A stretch of DNA of 5,966 nucleotides from Vulcanisaeta sp. MG_3 (GCA_001516765.1 LOCH01000050.1:1-5966); one strand, 5' to 3'. Shown: positions 1 through 5,411, numbered from the stretch's first letter. Notes: generated from the sequence alone by a model not told the origin. Numbers and translations: made by a program.

Positions 1-716
1 GTCATTGTGCATGTAAGCACATCACCAGCGCCAGTGGGATCCTTAGCATCAACAATGCCACTAGTTAGAACCTGGATCTTTTTACCGTTATGCATCATTA
101 TTGAGCCACGGTGACCCATCGACAGTATAATCACCTTATTTGGAAATTTACTAACTATGGAGTTAAGTACCTGAAGGTCTGCATCGTCAATGCTGATTTT
201 AAGTAGGTCGGCATTTTCTAGTATTCTAGTTAAATCATCCATGTTTATTGCCGTACTTACATAACCATCACTATCAAACACCCTAGTAAAACCCTGTAAA
301 TCAACACCCAGAGTGTCCACGTGCTCCCTGATATGTCTAAGCATGTCAATACTAACCTCCCTGGCAATCGGATTCACAGTCACAATGCTGGGTAAATCAT
401 CCAAATCCTCAAGCGTGAAATCCCTACACCTGGATAATAACCTCAATACTCTCTTACCATCATCGAGATACGTTATTTCATACGAGGTAGTATTGCAGTC
501 ATTGATAATGCGAATTCTATGGGTAGGTATTTCCCTCTCGATATACTGGTTTATGTACTCATTGAAGTCCATGCCAGCAACGGTTATGGGCAGCACATCA
601 ATACCCACCTGCCTTAAATAAAATGAGCAGTATGTCGGAGCTCCGCCTGGCGATCGCCAGGACTTTAAACCCTTCCTTATTAAATCGATCGCCACATGCC
701 CAATGACGCCAAGCAC
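1..716 (-). CDS. PfkB-family carbohydrate/nucleoside kinase (3' end cut by window edge)
   Basis: The minus strand is open without a stop from a GTG at 716-714 to the window edge, giving 238 codons. The family (ribokinase/PfkB) transfers phosphate from ATP to a sugar, inositol or nucleoside in the cytoplasm. Visible landmarks are GHVAID at residues 6-11 (the Asp contacts substrate in the family), PGGAPTY at 23-29 (glycine pair of the lid), LSMGHRGS in the second half, and the C-terminal signature DPTGAGD at 226-232, whose last Asp is the expected catalytic base. Only the last roughly 40-60 residues should be missing. The GTG is chosen because an in-frame TAG lies five codons upstream and a TATA box is centred 23 bases before it. 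Substrate cannot be told; the GH..ID and GGAPTY forms resemble archaeal inositol/nucleoside-type kinases more than fructose-6-phosphate kinases, but this is a guess. Confidence 0.9.
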   Translation of the reverse strand, partial: MLGVIGHVAIDLIRKGLKSWRSPGGAPTYCSFYLRQVGIDVLPITVAGMDFNEYINQYIEREIPTHRIRIINDCNTTSYEITYLDDGKRVLRLLSRCRDFTLEDLDDLPSIVTVNPIAREVSIDMLRHIREHVDTLGVDLQGFTRVFDSDGYVSTAINMDDLTRILENADLLKISIDDADLQVLNSIVSKFPNKVIILSMGHRGSIMMHNGKKIQVLTSGIVDAKDPTGAGDVLTCTM

Positions 717-733
717 ATTACGATTACAGCACT

Positions 734-753
734 ATATTAATAAGCATTAATAT
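734..753. promoter_or_regulatory. Perfect inverted repeat overlapping the kinase promoter (possible operator)
   Basis: ATATTAAT (734-741), four spacer bases, then ATTAATAT (746-753) form a perfect 8+8 dyad. One arm covers the TATA box of the PfkB-family gene and the other the BRE region just upstream, where an archaeal repressor would block TBP/TFB. The arms are pure A/T, so chance or simple core-promoter composition is possible. Confidence 0.45.
735..743 (-). promoter_or_regulatory. TATA box of the PfkB-family kinase
   Basis: TTATTAATA read on the minus strand is centred about 23 bases before the GTG at 716. This is close to the spacing that places the transcription start on or next to the start codon, i.e. 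a leaderless message. Confidence 0.6.
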
Positions 754-763
754 TGATGAAGCC

Positions 764-780
764 CTAACGCACAGCGTTAG
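764..780 (-). terminator. Stem-loop at the end of the 242-residue gene
   Basis: CTAACGC and GCGTTAG are perfect 7-base arms around a 3-base loop (764-770, 771-773, 774-780). On the minus strand the hairpin contains the TAA stop codon (779-777) of the upstream gene. No U-tract follows directly, so it is not a classic bacterial-type terminator. It could stabilise the 3' end or be a protein site upstream of the kinase promoter. Confidence 0.4.
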
Positions 781-1505
781 ATGTGGCTATTCTTTACACC
801 TAATGCTAGGTTGCTTGGTATGAAGATATCGAGTATGGTCTTCACAGAATGACCAATTCTACCTAGCCTAACATCATTTATAATCCTCGACATCCTCAAT
901 AATGACATTATCATCCCAACGAACTGCTCAACGGCCTCTATGGTCGAGATTAGGGAAATCCTAACCTCATCACCGCTAGTCTCCCTAATAATTACAATAC
1001 CATCCCTAACATAGACTCTTACCCTACCTCTAACGTACTCCCTATACCCGGGTAACTTGATATTACCACTAACCACAAGCTTTAGATATGCAGTATAGAT
1101 CATGAAGCTTGATCTAATGTAATTCCTCAACACAGACTCAGCCACACTCAACACGTCGCTAATCCCATTACCAGAAAGACTTATGCCTCTCAGGAATTCC
1201 TCATTAACACGATACCTAACATACGATGCCCTACCATCCCTAATACTTAATTCATAAAGTGCCAACTCATCACCAAGTAGGGCATATACGTCCATACTCA
1301 AGGTACCACCCCAGGTTATTGGTTCAATGGGCTTGTCACTCACATAAGCACCTTGGTGGGGGAGAATAATTACGTAATTATTCCCGCCCTCGCAAGACGC
1401 TAAAAAATCCAAATACTTACCCCTATGTACAATACATAAAGCATCATTACCCAACCTAAGAGTCAATAATGGATGCCTCCTTGTTAGCAATAACTTAGGT
1501 AGCAC
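777..1505 (-). CDS. Hypothetical protein, 242 residues
   Basis: I do not recognise this protein. It is soluble-looking, with no signal peptide and no membrane segment. The first about 105 residues alternate short hydrophobic strands with turns (probably beta-rich); residues about 116-147 look helical; 160-185 form two or three basic beta strands (RVRVYVRDG, VIIRETSG); 187-210 is an amphipathic helix with several Met. No cysteine cluster, P-loop or catalytic signature is evident; the two Cys at 24 and 38 are isolated. The GTG start is the first possible one, because TGA lies two codons upstream, and a TATA box is centred about 22 bases before it. It precedes the PfkB-family kinase in the same direction by 60 bases, but that gene has its own promoter, so a shared function is not implied. 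It is likely a lineage-restricted crenarchaeal protein (inference). Confidence 0.8.
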   Translation of the reverse strand: MLPKLLLTRRHPLLTLRLGNDALCIVHRGKYLDFLASCEGGNNYVIILPHQGAYVSDKPIEPITWGGTLSMDVYALLGDELALYELSIRDGRASYVRYRVNEEFLRGISLSGNGISDVLSVAESVLRNYIRSSFMIYTAYLKLVVSGNIKLPGYREYVRGRVRVYVRDGIVIIRETSGDEVRISLISTIEAVEQFVGMIMSLLRMSRIINDVRLGRIGHSVKTILDIFIPSNLALGVKNSHI

Positions 1506-1523
1506 GTATCATCATCTATACGA

Positions 1524-1531
1524 TAAATAAA
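1524..1531 (-). promoter_or_regulatory. TATA box of the 242-residue hypothetical gene
   Basis: TTTATTTA on the minus strand is centred 22-23 bases upstream of the GTG at 1505, in a locally A/T-rich block. The spacing suggests a leaderless transcript. Confidence 0.55.
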
Positions 1532-1640
1532 TACTTAATACTTATAATCAAAGGAATTAGCCACTCGCGTAGAGACAGTGGAGAGGTCGATAATTTAAGC
1601 GATGGTTATTGGCCATGGAGTATAAGTCCTGGGTTATCAA

Positions 1641-2072
1641 TTACGTGACCCGCTTAAGAAAAACTAATGATCCATACCTCTCGAGGATATCAGCTATTAG
1701 ACCGAGGTAACCATCACTCCTGCTGGAAAAACCCACCACCCTAACGTCCTTATCACTCAATCTAATGTAATGATCAAGGTCAAACCTAATTATGACCTCC
1801 CTGGGCCCAAAGACCACCTTAAACTTGACCCTATTCTCAACAAGTCTCCTCACGGCATCCGCGGTCACGGATAACTGCTTAGGCGTTGGTTTACCCTTAG
1901 GGCTTCTTTTGCGTAGCTCGCTGAGCTCCTTCTTAGTCTCCTCATCCTTAATTTTCACGATACCTTTAACATCATCAACTAGTATGTAATCGCCCTGATA
2001 ATCAACAACCTCGAAATTCTCTACATTATTAACCATACTTATCAACTCATTAATAGACACTTGCCTAGTCAT
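1641..2072 (-). CDS. Hypothetical protein, 143 residues
   Basis: No family recognised. The N-terminal part (residues about 5-48) reads as a helix followed by beta strands (FEVVDYQGDYILVDDVKG). Residues about 42-55 are a charged helix (EETKKELSELRKR), then a Lys/Pro-rich linker (SPKGKPTPK, 57-65). The C-terminal part mixes a helix (VTADAVRRLVENR), two strands ending in FGPREVIIRF, and a final helix. It has no Cys, no His cluster and no membrane segment. The two-part layout with a flexible basic linker could suit a nucleic-acid or protein adaptor, but this is only an impression. The ATG is preceded by a clear TATA box with about 28-base spacing, giving a leaderless start. The C2H2 zinc-finger gene ends 44 bases upstream in the same direction, but the promoter between them argues for independent transcription. 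Confidence 0.82.
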   Translation of the reverse strand: MTRQVSINELISMVNNVENFEVVDYQGDYILVDDVKGIVKIKDEETKKELSELRKRSPKGKPTPKQLSVTADAVRRLVENRVKFKVVFGPREVIIRFDLDHYIRLSDKDVRVVGFSSRSDGYLGLIADILERYGSLVFLKRVT

Positions 2073-2096
2073 TATTATTACGGGGAGGTGACAGGG

Positions 2097-2104
2097 TTTA
2101 TATG
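2097..2104 (-). promoter_or_regulatory. TATA box of the 143-residue hypothetical gene
   Basis: CATATAAA on the minus strand is centred about 28 bases before the ATG at 2072, which gives a leaderless message. It sits inside the 44-base gap after the zinc-finger gene. Confidence 0.65.
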
Positions 2105-2116
2105 CATTTCATTAAC

Positions 2117-2329
2117 CTACTCCGACTTAATCAACGATAAGTAGCGCTTATACCTACTGTCATGAGTTGCCAAATGCCTAATCGCATCCTCCAAACTAAA
2201 GAATAGGGCGCCGCACTCCTTACCATCCTTACCCCTATACTTACACCTTATATGTGCAGCTTCGCCCTCATACACAATCTCAAGAACAGACCTTAAATCT
2301 CCAGGTATTTCTGGGAATGTACCACTCAT
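2117..2329 (-). CDS. Small C2H2 zinc-finger protein, 70 residues
   Basis: A single zinc finger is visible: Cys29, Cys39, His52 and His56. The C-x12-H-x3-H half (39-56) matches the classical C2H2 finger exactly, including the hydrophobic Phe/Leu core. The first knuckle is enlarged (nine residues, KYRGKDGKE, between the cysteines instead of two to four). Helix residues LEDAIRHLATH would lie in a DNA major groove in the classical family. A short acidic N-terminus and a basic C-terminal helix (YKRYLSLIK) flank it. The most likely role is a small nucleic-acid- or protein-binding regulator. It is divergently transcribed from another small zinc protein (zinc ribbon, start 2488), sharing a 158-base intergenic region. 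The TATA box is centred about 35 bases before the ATG, so a leader of roughly ten bases is expected. The function is not known. Confidence 0.85.
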   Translation of the reverse strand: MSGTFPEIPGDLRSVLEIVYEGEAAHIRCKYRGKDGKECGALFFSLEDAIRHLATHDSRYKRYLSLIKSE

Positions 2330-2360
2330 ACTAACCTTAATAATTACGATTTAGAACCTA

Positions 2361-2368
2361 CTTATAAA
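2361..2368 (-). promoter_or_regulatory. TATA box of the C2H2 zinc-finger gene
   Basis: TTTATAAG on the minus strand is about 35 bases upstream of the ATG at 2329. This is farther than for most genes here and implies a short leader. Confidence 0.55.
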
Positions 2369-2402
2369 TGGTGTGTCTCGGTATTTACGGCCTTACACGC
2401 CT

Positions 2403-2416
2403 TTAATGATGTGATG
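2403..2416 (+). repeat. Direct repeat, copy 1
   Basis: TTAATGATGTGATG recurs exactly 65 bases downstream (2468-2481). This copy lies upstream of both divergent promoters. It is a candidate regulator-binding site because both copies fall in the non-coding divergent region. Confidence 0.5.
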
Positions 2417-2451
2417 TACGTGATTGGTTATCGTGCGTTGTTAGTTAAACA

Positions 2452-2460
2452 TTTATTAAT
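2452..2460 (+). promoter_or_regulatory. TATA box of the zinc-ribbon/membrane-protein operon
   Basis: TTTATTAAT is centred 32 bases before the ATG at 2488, so transcription should start about six bases before the codon, inside the second copy of the 14-base direct repeat. Confidence 0.55.
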
Positions 2461-2467
2461 TAGTTAC

Positions 2468-2481
2468 TTAATGATGTGATG
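2468..2481 (+). repeat. Direct repeat, copy 2, at the transcription start
   Basis: This is the second exact copy of TTAATGATGTGATG. It lies between the TATA box and the start codon of the zinc-ribbon gene. An in-frame TAG at 2485-2487 follows it and fixes the gene start at 2488. A protein bound here would block initiation. Confidence 0.5.
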
Positions 2482-2487
2482 ACCTAG

Positions 2488-2703
2488 ATGGTTAGCCAGA
2501 GGGATGTTAGGGATGTATTATTATCGGTACCCCATTATAGCCTAAATCCCTACATAAATAAGTGCCCTAGTTGTGGATCAATAATGCTAATTGACGGCGA
2601 GTGGGTTAGGGAGGATAATAGGCACAGGGTTAAGCTTATTGAGAGGTCACTAACATGCCCAAACTGCAAGGTTAGGATAAGGCAATACGTGTACCTACAG
2701 TAA
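2488..2703 (+). CDS. Small zinc-ribbon protein, 71 residues
   Basis: Two CPxC knuckles, CPSC at 26-29 and CPNC at 57-60, are separated by 27 residues rich in charged beta-strand-like sequence. This is the arrangement of a zinc ribbon with one tetrahedral Zn(II). The N-terminal 20 residues look helical (RDVRDVLLSV). The C-terminus ends right after the second knuckle with a basic strand (KVRIRQYVYL). Such mini-ribbons in archaea act in transcription, translation or as subunits of larger complexes; the precise role here is unknown. The start is unambiguous because TAG directly precedes the ATG in frame. It is the first gene of a likely two-gene operon with the membrane protein 15 bases downstream, and divergent from the C2H2 zinc-finger gene. 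No enzyme motif is present. Confidence 0.85.
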   Translation: MVSQRDVRDVLLSVPHYSLNPYINKCPSCGSIMLIDGEWVREDNRHRVKLIERSLTCPNCKVRIRQYVYLQ

Positions 2704-2704
2704 C

Positions 2705-2709
2705 GAGGG
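2705..2709 (+). promoter_or_regulatory. Shine-Dalgarno sequence of the membrane-protein gene
   Basis: GAGGG lies nine bases before the ATG at 2719, in the short gap after the zinc-ribbon stop. It supports translation as the internal gene of an operon, in contrast to the leaderless first genes around it. Confidence 0.55.
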
Positions 2710-2718
2710 CACGCCCCT

Positions 2719-3276
2719 ATGTACCCCGACGAGATACAACGATTAATGGATAGGGCCTCGTCGTACATGTTCATATCAGCCATGACGGCCTTAGTATCGG
2801 TAATACTAGTGGTTACGGCGGCAAATTTCCTATCAAATGAATTACCACCATCAATAGCCGTTAAGTACTTTCAAATACTCTCATTCCCCGGGTTGAATGC
2901 GGTGACGGGTCTCATAGCCCTATCCTCAATAATGGCCGTGATTGGCGGGTTCGTGGTTTACATGGCAAGGTCAAGCCTGAATAGGAGGGAATTCAGAGGT
3001 TTAGTATCGATAATAACCACTGGACTTATCTTCCTGGCAATAGCGCTTCTCTCGTCAGTCGGCATTTACTTTGTTTATCAGTACTACGTAGGTTCACCTG
3101 TGATGCTAGGACCATTACTACTAGGTACCTCATCACTATTCACATCAATAATACTACTAGCCACATCATTAGTACTGACGTACTTATCATTAACGATGTC
3201 CAAGGAGTTAGGAAGGAGGTATAAACCACGTGGGGTTAGGAGACAACGCCCACCACCTCCACAACCTCCAACCTAA
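2719..3276 (+). CDS. Four-helix membrane protein, 185 residues
   Basis: I do not recognise the family. Four hydrophobic stretches are clear: residues about 16-38, 58-83, 93-122 and 128-158. The N-terminus is short and mostly acidic (MYPDEIQRLMD). The loop between helices 2 and 3 (ARSSLNRREFRG) and the C-terminal tail (MSKELGRRYKPRGVRRQR) are strongly basic. By the positive-inside rule both face the cytoplasm, as does the N-terminus. The tail ends in a polyproline run (PPPPQPPT), a possible docking segment. There are no conserved charged residues within the helices that would suggest a transporter or channel. It follows a zinc-ribbon gene by 15 bases with a Shine-Dalgarno GAGGG, so the two are probably co-transcribed; a membrane anchor for the small zinc protein is conceivable but unproven. 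Confidence 0.82.
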   Translation: MYPDEIQRLMDRASSYMFISAMTALVSVILVVTAANFLSNELPPSIAVKYFQILSFPGLNAVTGLIALSSIMAVIGGFVVYMARSSLNRREFRGLVSIITTGLIFLAIALLSSVGIYFVYQYYVGSPVMLGPLLLGTSSLFTSIILLATSLVLTYLSLTMSKELGRRYKPRGVRRQRPPPPQPPT

Positions 3277-3344
3277 CTTATCCCTATATCAATATCAAGT
3301 AATAATTTAGTAAAGTATTGCGTACGTACTCCGACGTTAAAAGA

Positions 3345-3353
3345 TTTATATAT
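3345..3353 (+). promoter_or_regulatory. Strong TATA box of the ATP-grasp ligase gene
   Basis: TTTATATAT preceded by purine-rich AAAAGA (BRE-like) is centred 27 bases before the ATG at 3376. This is one of the best archaeal promoters in the window and indicates a leaderless transcript. Confidence 0.75.
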
Positions 3354-3375
3354 CAATTTAAATTGGGCACGGTGT

Positions 3376-4269
3376 ATGCCGAAATCCGTAGTTGTAATAG
3401 GTGATTCGCCAATACCAGATAGGCCGAGCAGGGACTTGGTTATTTACGCAAGAGACGCTGGTTTAAATGCAACCTATATGCCGATCTCGCGAATATCGGT
3501 CAAGGTTGACAAGGAGGGGTCATTCACCGTAATTAGAGATAAGCCGTTTAAGGTCGATGGGGTTTTCCTTAGGAGCCTGGGCGTACTTATCGACGTTGAG
3601 ACATTCTTCAGGAGAGCCATAACAATCAGGATGCTTGAGGGTGGTGGTACAATCGTGATAAACCCACTAGATGGATTATTAAAGACTAGGAACAAACTGG
3701 AGACCACGGTTATACTCAAGAACAGGGGGTTACCCGTACCCGATACCGTAGGTACTGAGGACATATTGTACGCCTACGATGTTGCCAAAAGCATGAAGGA
3801 GGTCGTGATTAAGCCATTACAGGGATCAAGAGGTTATGGTGCAGTTAAGGTTGATGATGCCGATGTTGCGTTCCAAATAATGAGGACATTGCTCACGTTT
3901 AAGAAGCCGATATATCTACAAAGGTATATTGAGAAGCCAAACCGCGACATAAGAGTAATGGTCATTGACGGGGAAGTCTTTGGATGCATGGTGAGGGTTG
4001 CGCCGAATGGTCAGTGGAAGACCAATGTTGCCCAGGGTGCGGTGGGTAAGCCATGTGTTAATATTGATAGGGCGGTCATGGAACTCGCAATAAAATCCGT
4101 AGAATCCCTCGGCCTAATTTACGGTGGTGTTGACATTGGCGAGGGTAAGGACGGTTACGTGATATTCGAGGTCAACGGTTCACCTGACTGGGCAGAGTTA
4201 ACCGCAGTGACCGGTAGAAACCCAGCAAAGGCCCTTGTTGCCTCGATGATTAAGAGATTGAAATCTTAA
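3376..4269 (+). CDS. RimK/LysX/MptN-type ATP-grasp ligase
   Basis: This enzyme family activates a carboxylate as an acyl-phosphate with ATP and joins it to an amine, often glutamate, on a protein tail, carrier protein or cofactor. An N-terminal pre-ATP-grasp domain (about 1-95) is followed by the ATP-grasp fold: TRNKLETT near 104-111, Lys146 in VVIKPLQG, the glycine-rich loop GSRGYG at 150-155, DIRVMVIDGE at 191-200, Arg207, KTNVAQGA at 215-222, and metal ligands Asp253, Glu265 and Asn267 (FEVNGSP). The length (297) is normal and all core residues are present, so it should be active. The EVN.SP ending looks more like RimK than LysX, and no lysine/arginine pathway genes or LysW carrier with a Glu C-terminus are nearby, so the substrate is open. 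It stands alone under a strong promoter; the next gene, 42 bases downstream, encodes a small zinc ribbon that might be a partner. Confidence 0.9.
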   Translation: MPKSVVVIGDSPIPDRPSRDLVIYARDAGLNATYMPISRISVKVDKEGSFTVIRDKPFKVDGVFLRSLGVLIDVETFFRRAITIRMLEGGGTIVINPLDGLLKTRNKLETTVILKNRGLPVPDTVGTEDILYAYDVAKSMKEVVIKPLQGSRGYGAVKVDDADVAFQIMRTLLTFKKPIYLQRYIEKPNRDIRVMVIDGEVFGCMVRVAPNGQWKTNVAQGAVGKPCVNIDRAVMELAIKSVESLGLIYGGVDIGEGKDGYVIFEVNGSPDWAELTAVTGRNPAKALVASMIKRLKS

Positions 4270-4279
4270 TCGCGTAAGG

Positions 4280-4288
4280 TTTATTTTA
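4280..4288 (+). promoter_or_regulatory. TATA box of the downstream zinc-ribbon gene
   Basis: TTTATTTTA is centred 28 bases before the GTG at 4312, so this gene can be transcribed on its own as a leaderless message. The same T-rich stretch may help end the ligase transcript. Confidence 0.6.
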
Positions 4289-4311
4289 CCACCTAATTCG
4301 ATAATTCTGCA

Positions 4312-4524
4312 GTGACTAGGTGGTTAATTCGTTGTGATAGGTGCGGTACGGAATCCACACTAAACGTAGGCTTCGACCTAACGAACCTAGGCAGTAAGCT
4401 GTACATATACTGTGAGCATTGCAGGAGGAATACTGAGCATACCGTGCTTGGTTATTACGATGACGACACCGGCGAGTTCACGCCCTTCGAGAAGGCACTA
4501 TCAATTAAGTATAAGTCGTTATAG
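4312..4524 (+). CDS. Small zinc-ribbon protein, 70 residues
   Basis: CDRC at 8-11 and CEHC at 34-37 form a CxxC...CxxC zinc ribbon. The second knuckle, YCEHCRRNTEH at 33-43, recalls the zinc loops of small archaeal ribosomal proteins such as L44e (eL42), but the protein is too short and lacks the basic body of those, so it is not called one. The C-terminal third is acidic (YYDDDTGEFTPFE) and ends -KYKSL, not in Glu, which argues against LysW-type amino-group carriers. The GTG start fits the TATA spacing. Its stop codon directly touches that of the convergent CdvA-like gene. It follows the ATP-grasp ligase by 42 bases; it could be that enzyme's partner or simply a neighbour. Function unknown. 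Confidence 0.83.
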   Translation: MTRWLIRCDRCGTESTLNVGFDLTNLGSKLYIYCEHCRRNTEHTVLGYYDDDTGEFTPFEKALSIKYKSL

Positions 4525-5184
4525 TTAGTAGCAATCTTTCTCGAGCTCCATCCTTAGGGAAAGCAATTCAGACCTGGTCTTCCTCAATTGGTTAAGTAGC
4601 TCCTCAATGCCAGATAATTCCCTCTTCTCATCATCGCCGAGATCGCCAACCACCTGCTTAATCATTAACTCACCCTTCCTCTTCTCGGCATCGCCTATCT
4701 TCCTATCCAACTCCGCGATTAGGTCGTTTATAGAGCCAACCTTGTCGTTACACTGCCTTATCCACTTAACCCTCTCCCTCTCGAGCCTCTCCCTAATGTC
4801 CCTATACAAGTCCTCCTTAATACCACCCTGGAGAAGCAAGTCGCTGAGTCTATTCAATTTGTCCACTATGTCCCTAAGCCTCTCCCTAATACTGGCAACC
4901 TCATTCCTAAGGGTACTCACAATACTTGCATATTCGTCATTAAACCTCTGGAAAACCACCTTATCGGCCATAAACACGGCACCAACCTCATTAACGTTAA
5001 ATTCCTTAGTACTGCCATCGCCCATTCTCACTATTATGGATATGGGCTTAAGGTCATTCTTACTAAGCTTTATACCGTCAACCGTACCGATGACTCTACC
5101 GTCACCTAGAGTAACTGGTTTACCCACGTACCTCTTAAACCTCTTCTCTACTGATTTCGGAGAATTAAAGAATTTAAATATCAT
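4525..5184 (-). CDS. CdvA-like PRC-barrel plus coiled-coil protein
   Basis: Numbered from the ATG at 5184 (219 residues). Residues about 18-80 form a PRC-barrel-like beta domain (YVGKPVTLGDGRVIGTVDG onwards). The rest, about 85-217, is a nearly continuous charged helix with heptad-like Leu/Ile spacing, broken near LLQGGIKEDLY and VVGDLGDDEK. This order and the two breaks match CdvA, the DNA- and membrane-associated protein that recruits ESCRT-III (CdvB) to mid-cell in Sulfolobales. It ends right after the coiled coil (ELEKDCY), with no tail to bind CdvB, so a CdvA-like role in chromosome or envelope organisation is inferred rather than shown. A GTG nine bases upstream (5193) would add three residues, but the TATA box is 25 bases from the ATG and only 16 from the GTG, so the ATG is preferred. 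It converges on the zinc-ribbon gene and diverges from the Cren7-like gene. Confidence 0.8.
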   Translation of the reverse strand: MIFKFFNSPKSVEKRFKRYVGKPVTLGDGRVIGTVDGIKLSKNDLKPISIIVRMGDGSTKEFNVNEVGAVFMADKVVFQRFNDEYASIVSTLRNEVASIRERLRDIVDKLNRLSDLLLQGGIKEDLYRDIRERLERERVKWIRQCNDKVGSINDLIAELDRKIGDAEKRKGELMIKQVVGDLGDDEKRELSGIEELLNQLRKTRSELLSLRMELEKDCY

Positions 5185-5204
5185 CAATCTCACGACTAAA
5201 CTAC

Positions 5205-5212
5205 AATATAAA
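5205..5212 (-). promoter_or_regulatory. TATA box of the CdvA-like gene
   Basis: TTTATATT on the minus strand is centred about 25 bases upstream of the ATG at 5184. This spacing decides the start in favour of that ATG over the GTG at 5193. Confidence 0.6.
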
Positions 5213-5397
5213 TAGATAATCCATAATGCACTACTGTATTGAGATAGGTATTACATAATCACTAAGCAAGGTGCAATATAATCAATGAAAAAGTATACGT
5301 TGCTTCCAATAAACGAAACATTTTAACTATGTATTAATTGATGTACTTGTTTCTCATATCTTTACCCTTATTTCCCCACGGCTCTTTCCAAAGCGAT

Positions 5398-5411
5398 ATA
5401 TTTATAAATAT
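5398..5411 (+). promoter_or_regulatory. TATA box of the Cren7-like gene, within a 14-base palindrome
   Basis: ATATTTATAAATAT is a perfect palindrome centred about 28 bases before the ATG at 5433, preceded by GCGAT. The near-ideal TATA element and spacing suggest strong, leaderless transcription, fitting an abundant chromatin protein. Confidence 0.72.

Noticed and set aside
313..621. Plus-strand open frame of 102 codons
   Set aside because: It lies antisense to the PfkB-family kinase, whose minus-strand frame is continuous and carries family motifs.
647..660. 14-base palindrome CTGGCGATCGCCAG
   Set aside because: It lies inside the kinase coding region and encodes ordinary residues (SWRSPG). 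The GCGATCGC core looks like a cyanobacterial HIP1 site but is a single copy here, so it is treated as chance.
1561..1581. CCACT...AGTGG inverted repeat in the gap between the two hypothetical genes
   Set aside because: It has only five-base arms with an 11-base loop, and no tRNA, C/D-box or terminator features nearby.
3376..4269. Naming the ATP-grasp gene lysX
   Set aside because: No LysW with a C-terminal Glu and no lysine or arginine pathway genes lie nearby, and the EVN.SP region is closer to RimK.
4784..4890. Repeated AGCCTCTCCCTAAT (4784-4797 and 4877-4890)
   Set aside because: It is explained by the repeated IRERL motif in the coiled coil of the CdvA-like protein, not by a mobile or regulatory repeat.
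4607..5215. Plus-strand open frame of 202 codons, Ser/Leu-rich
   Set aside because: It is the mirror of the CdvA-like gene; the Ser/Leu richness is what reversed Arg/Glu/Lys coiled-coil codons give, and no promoter fits.
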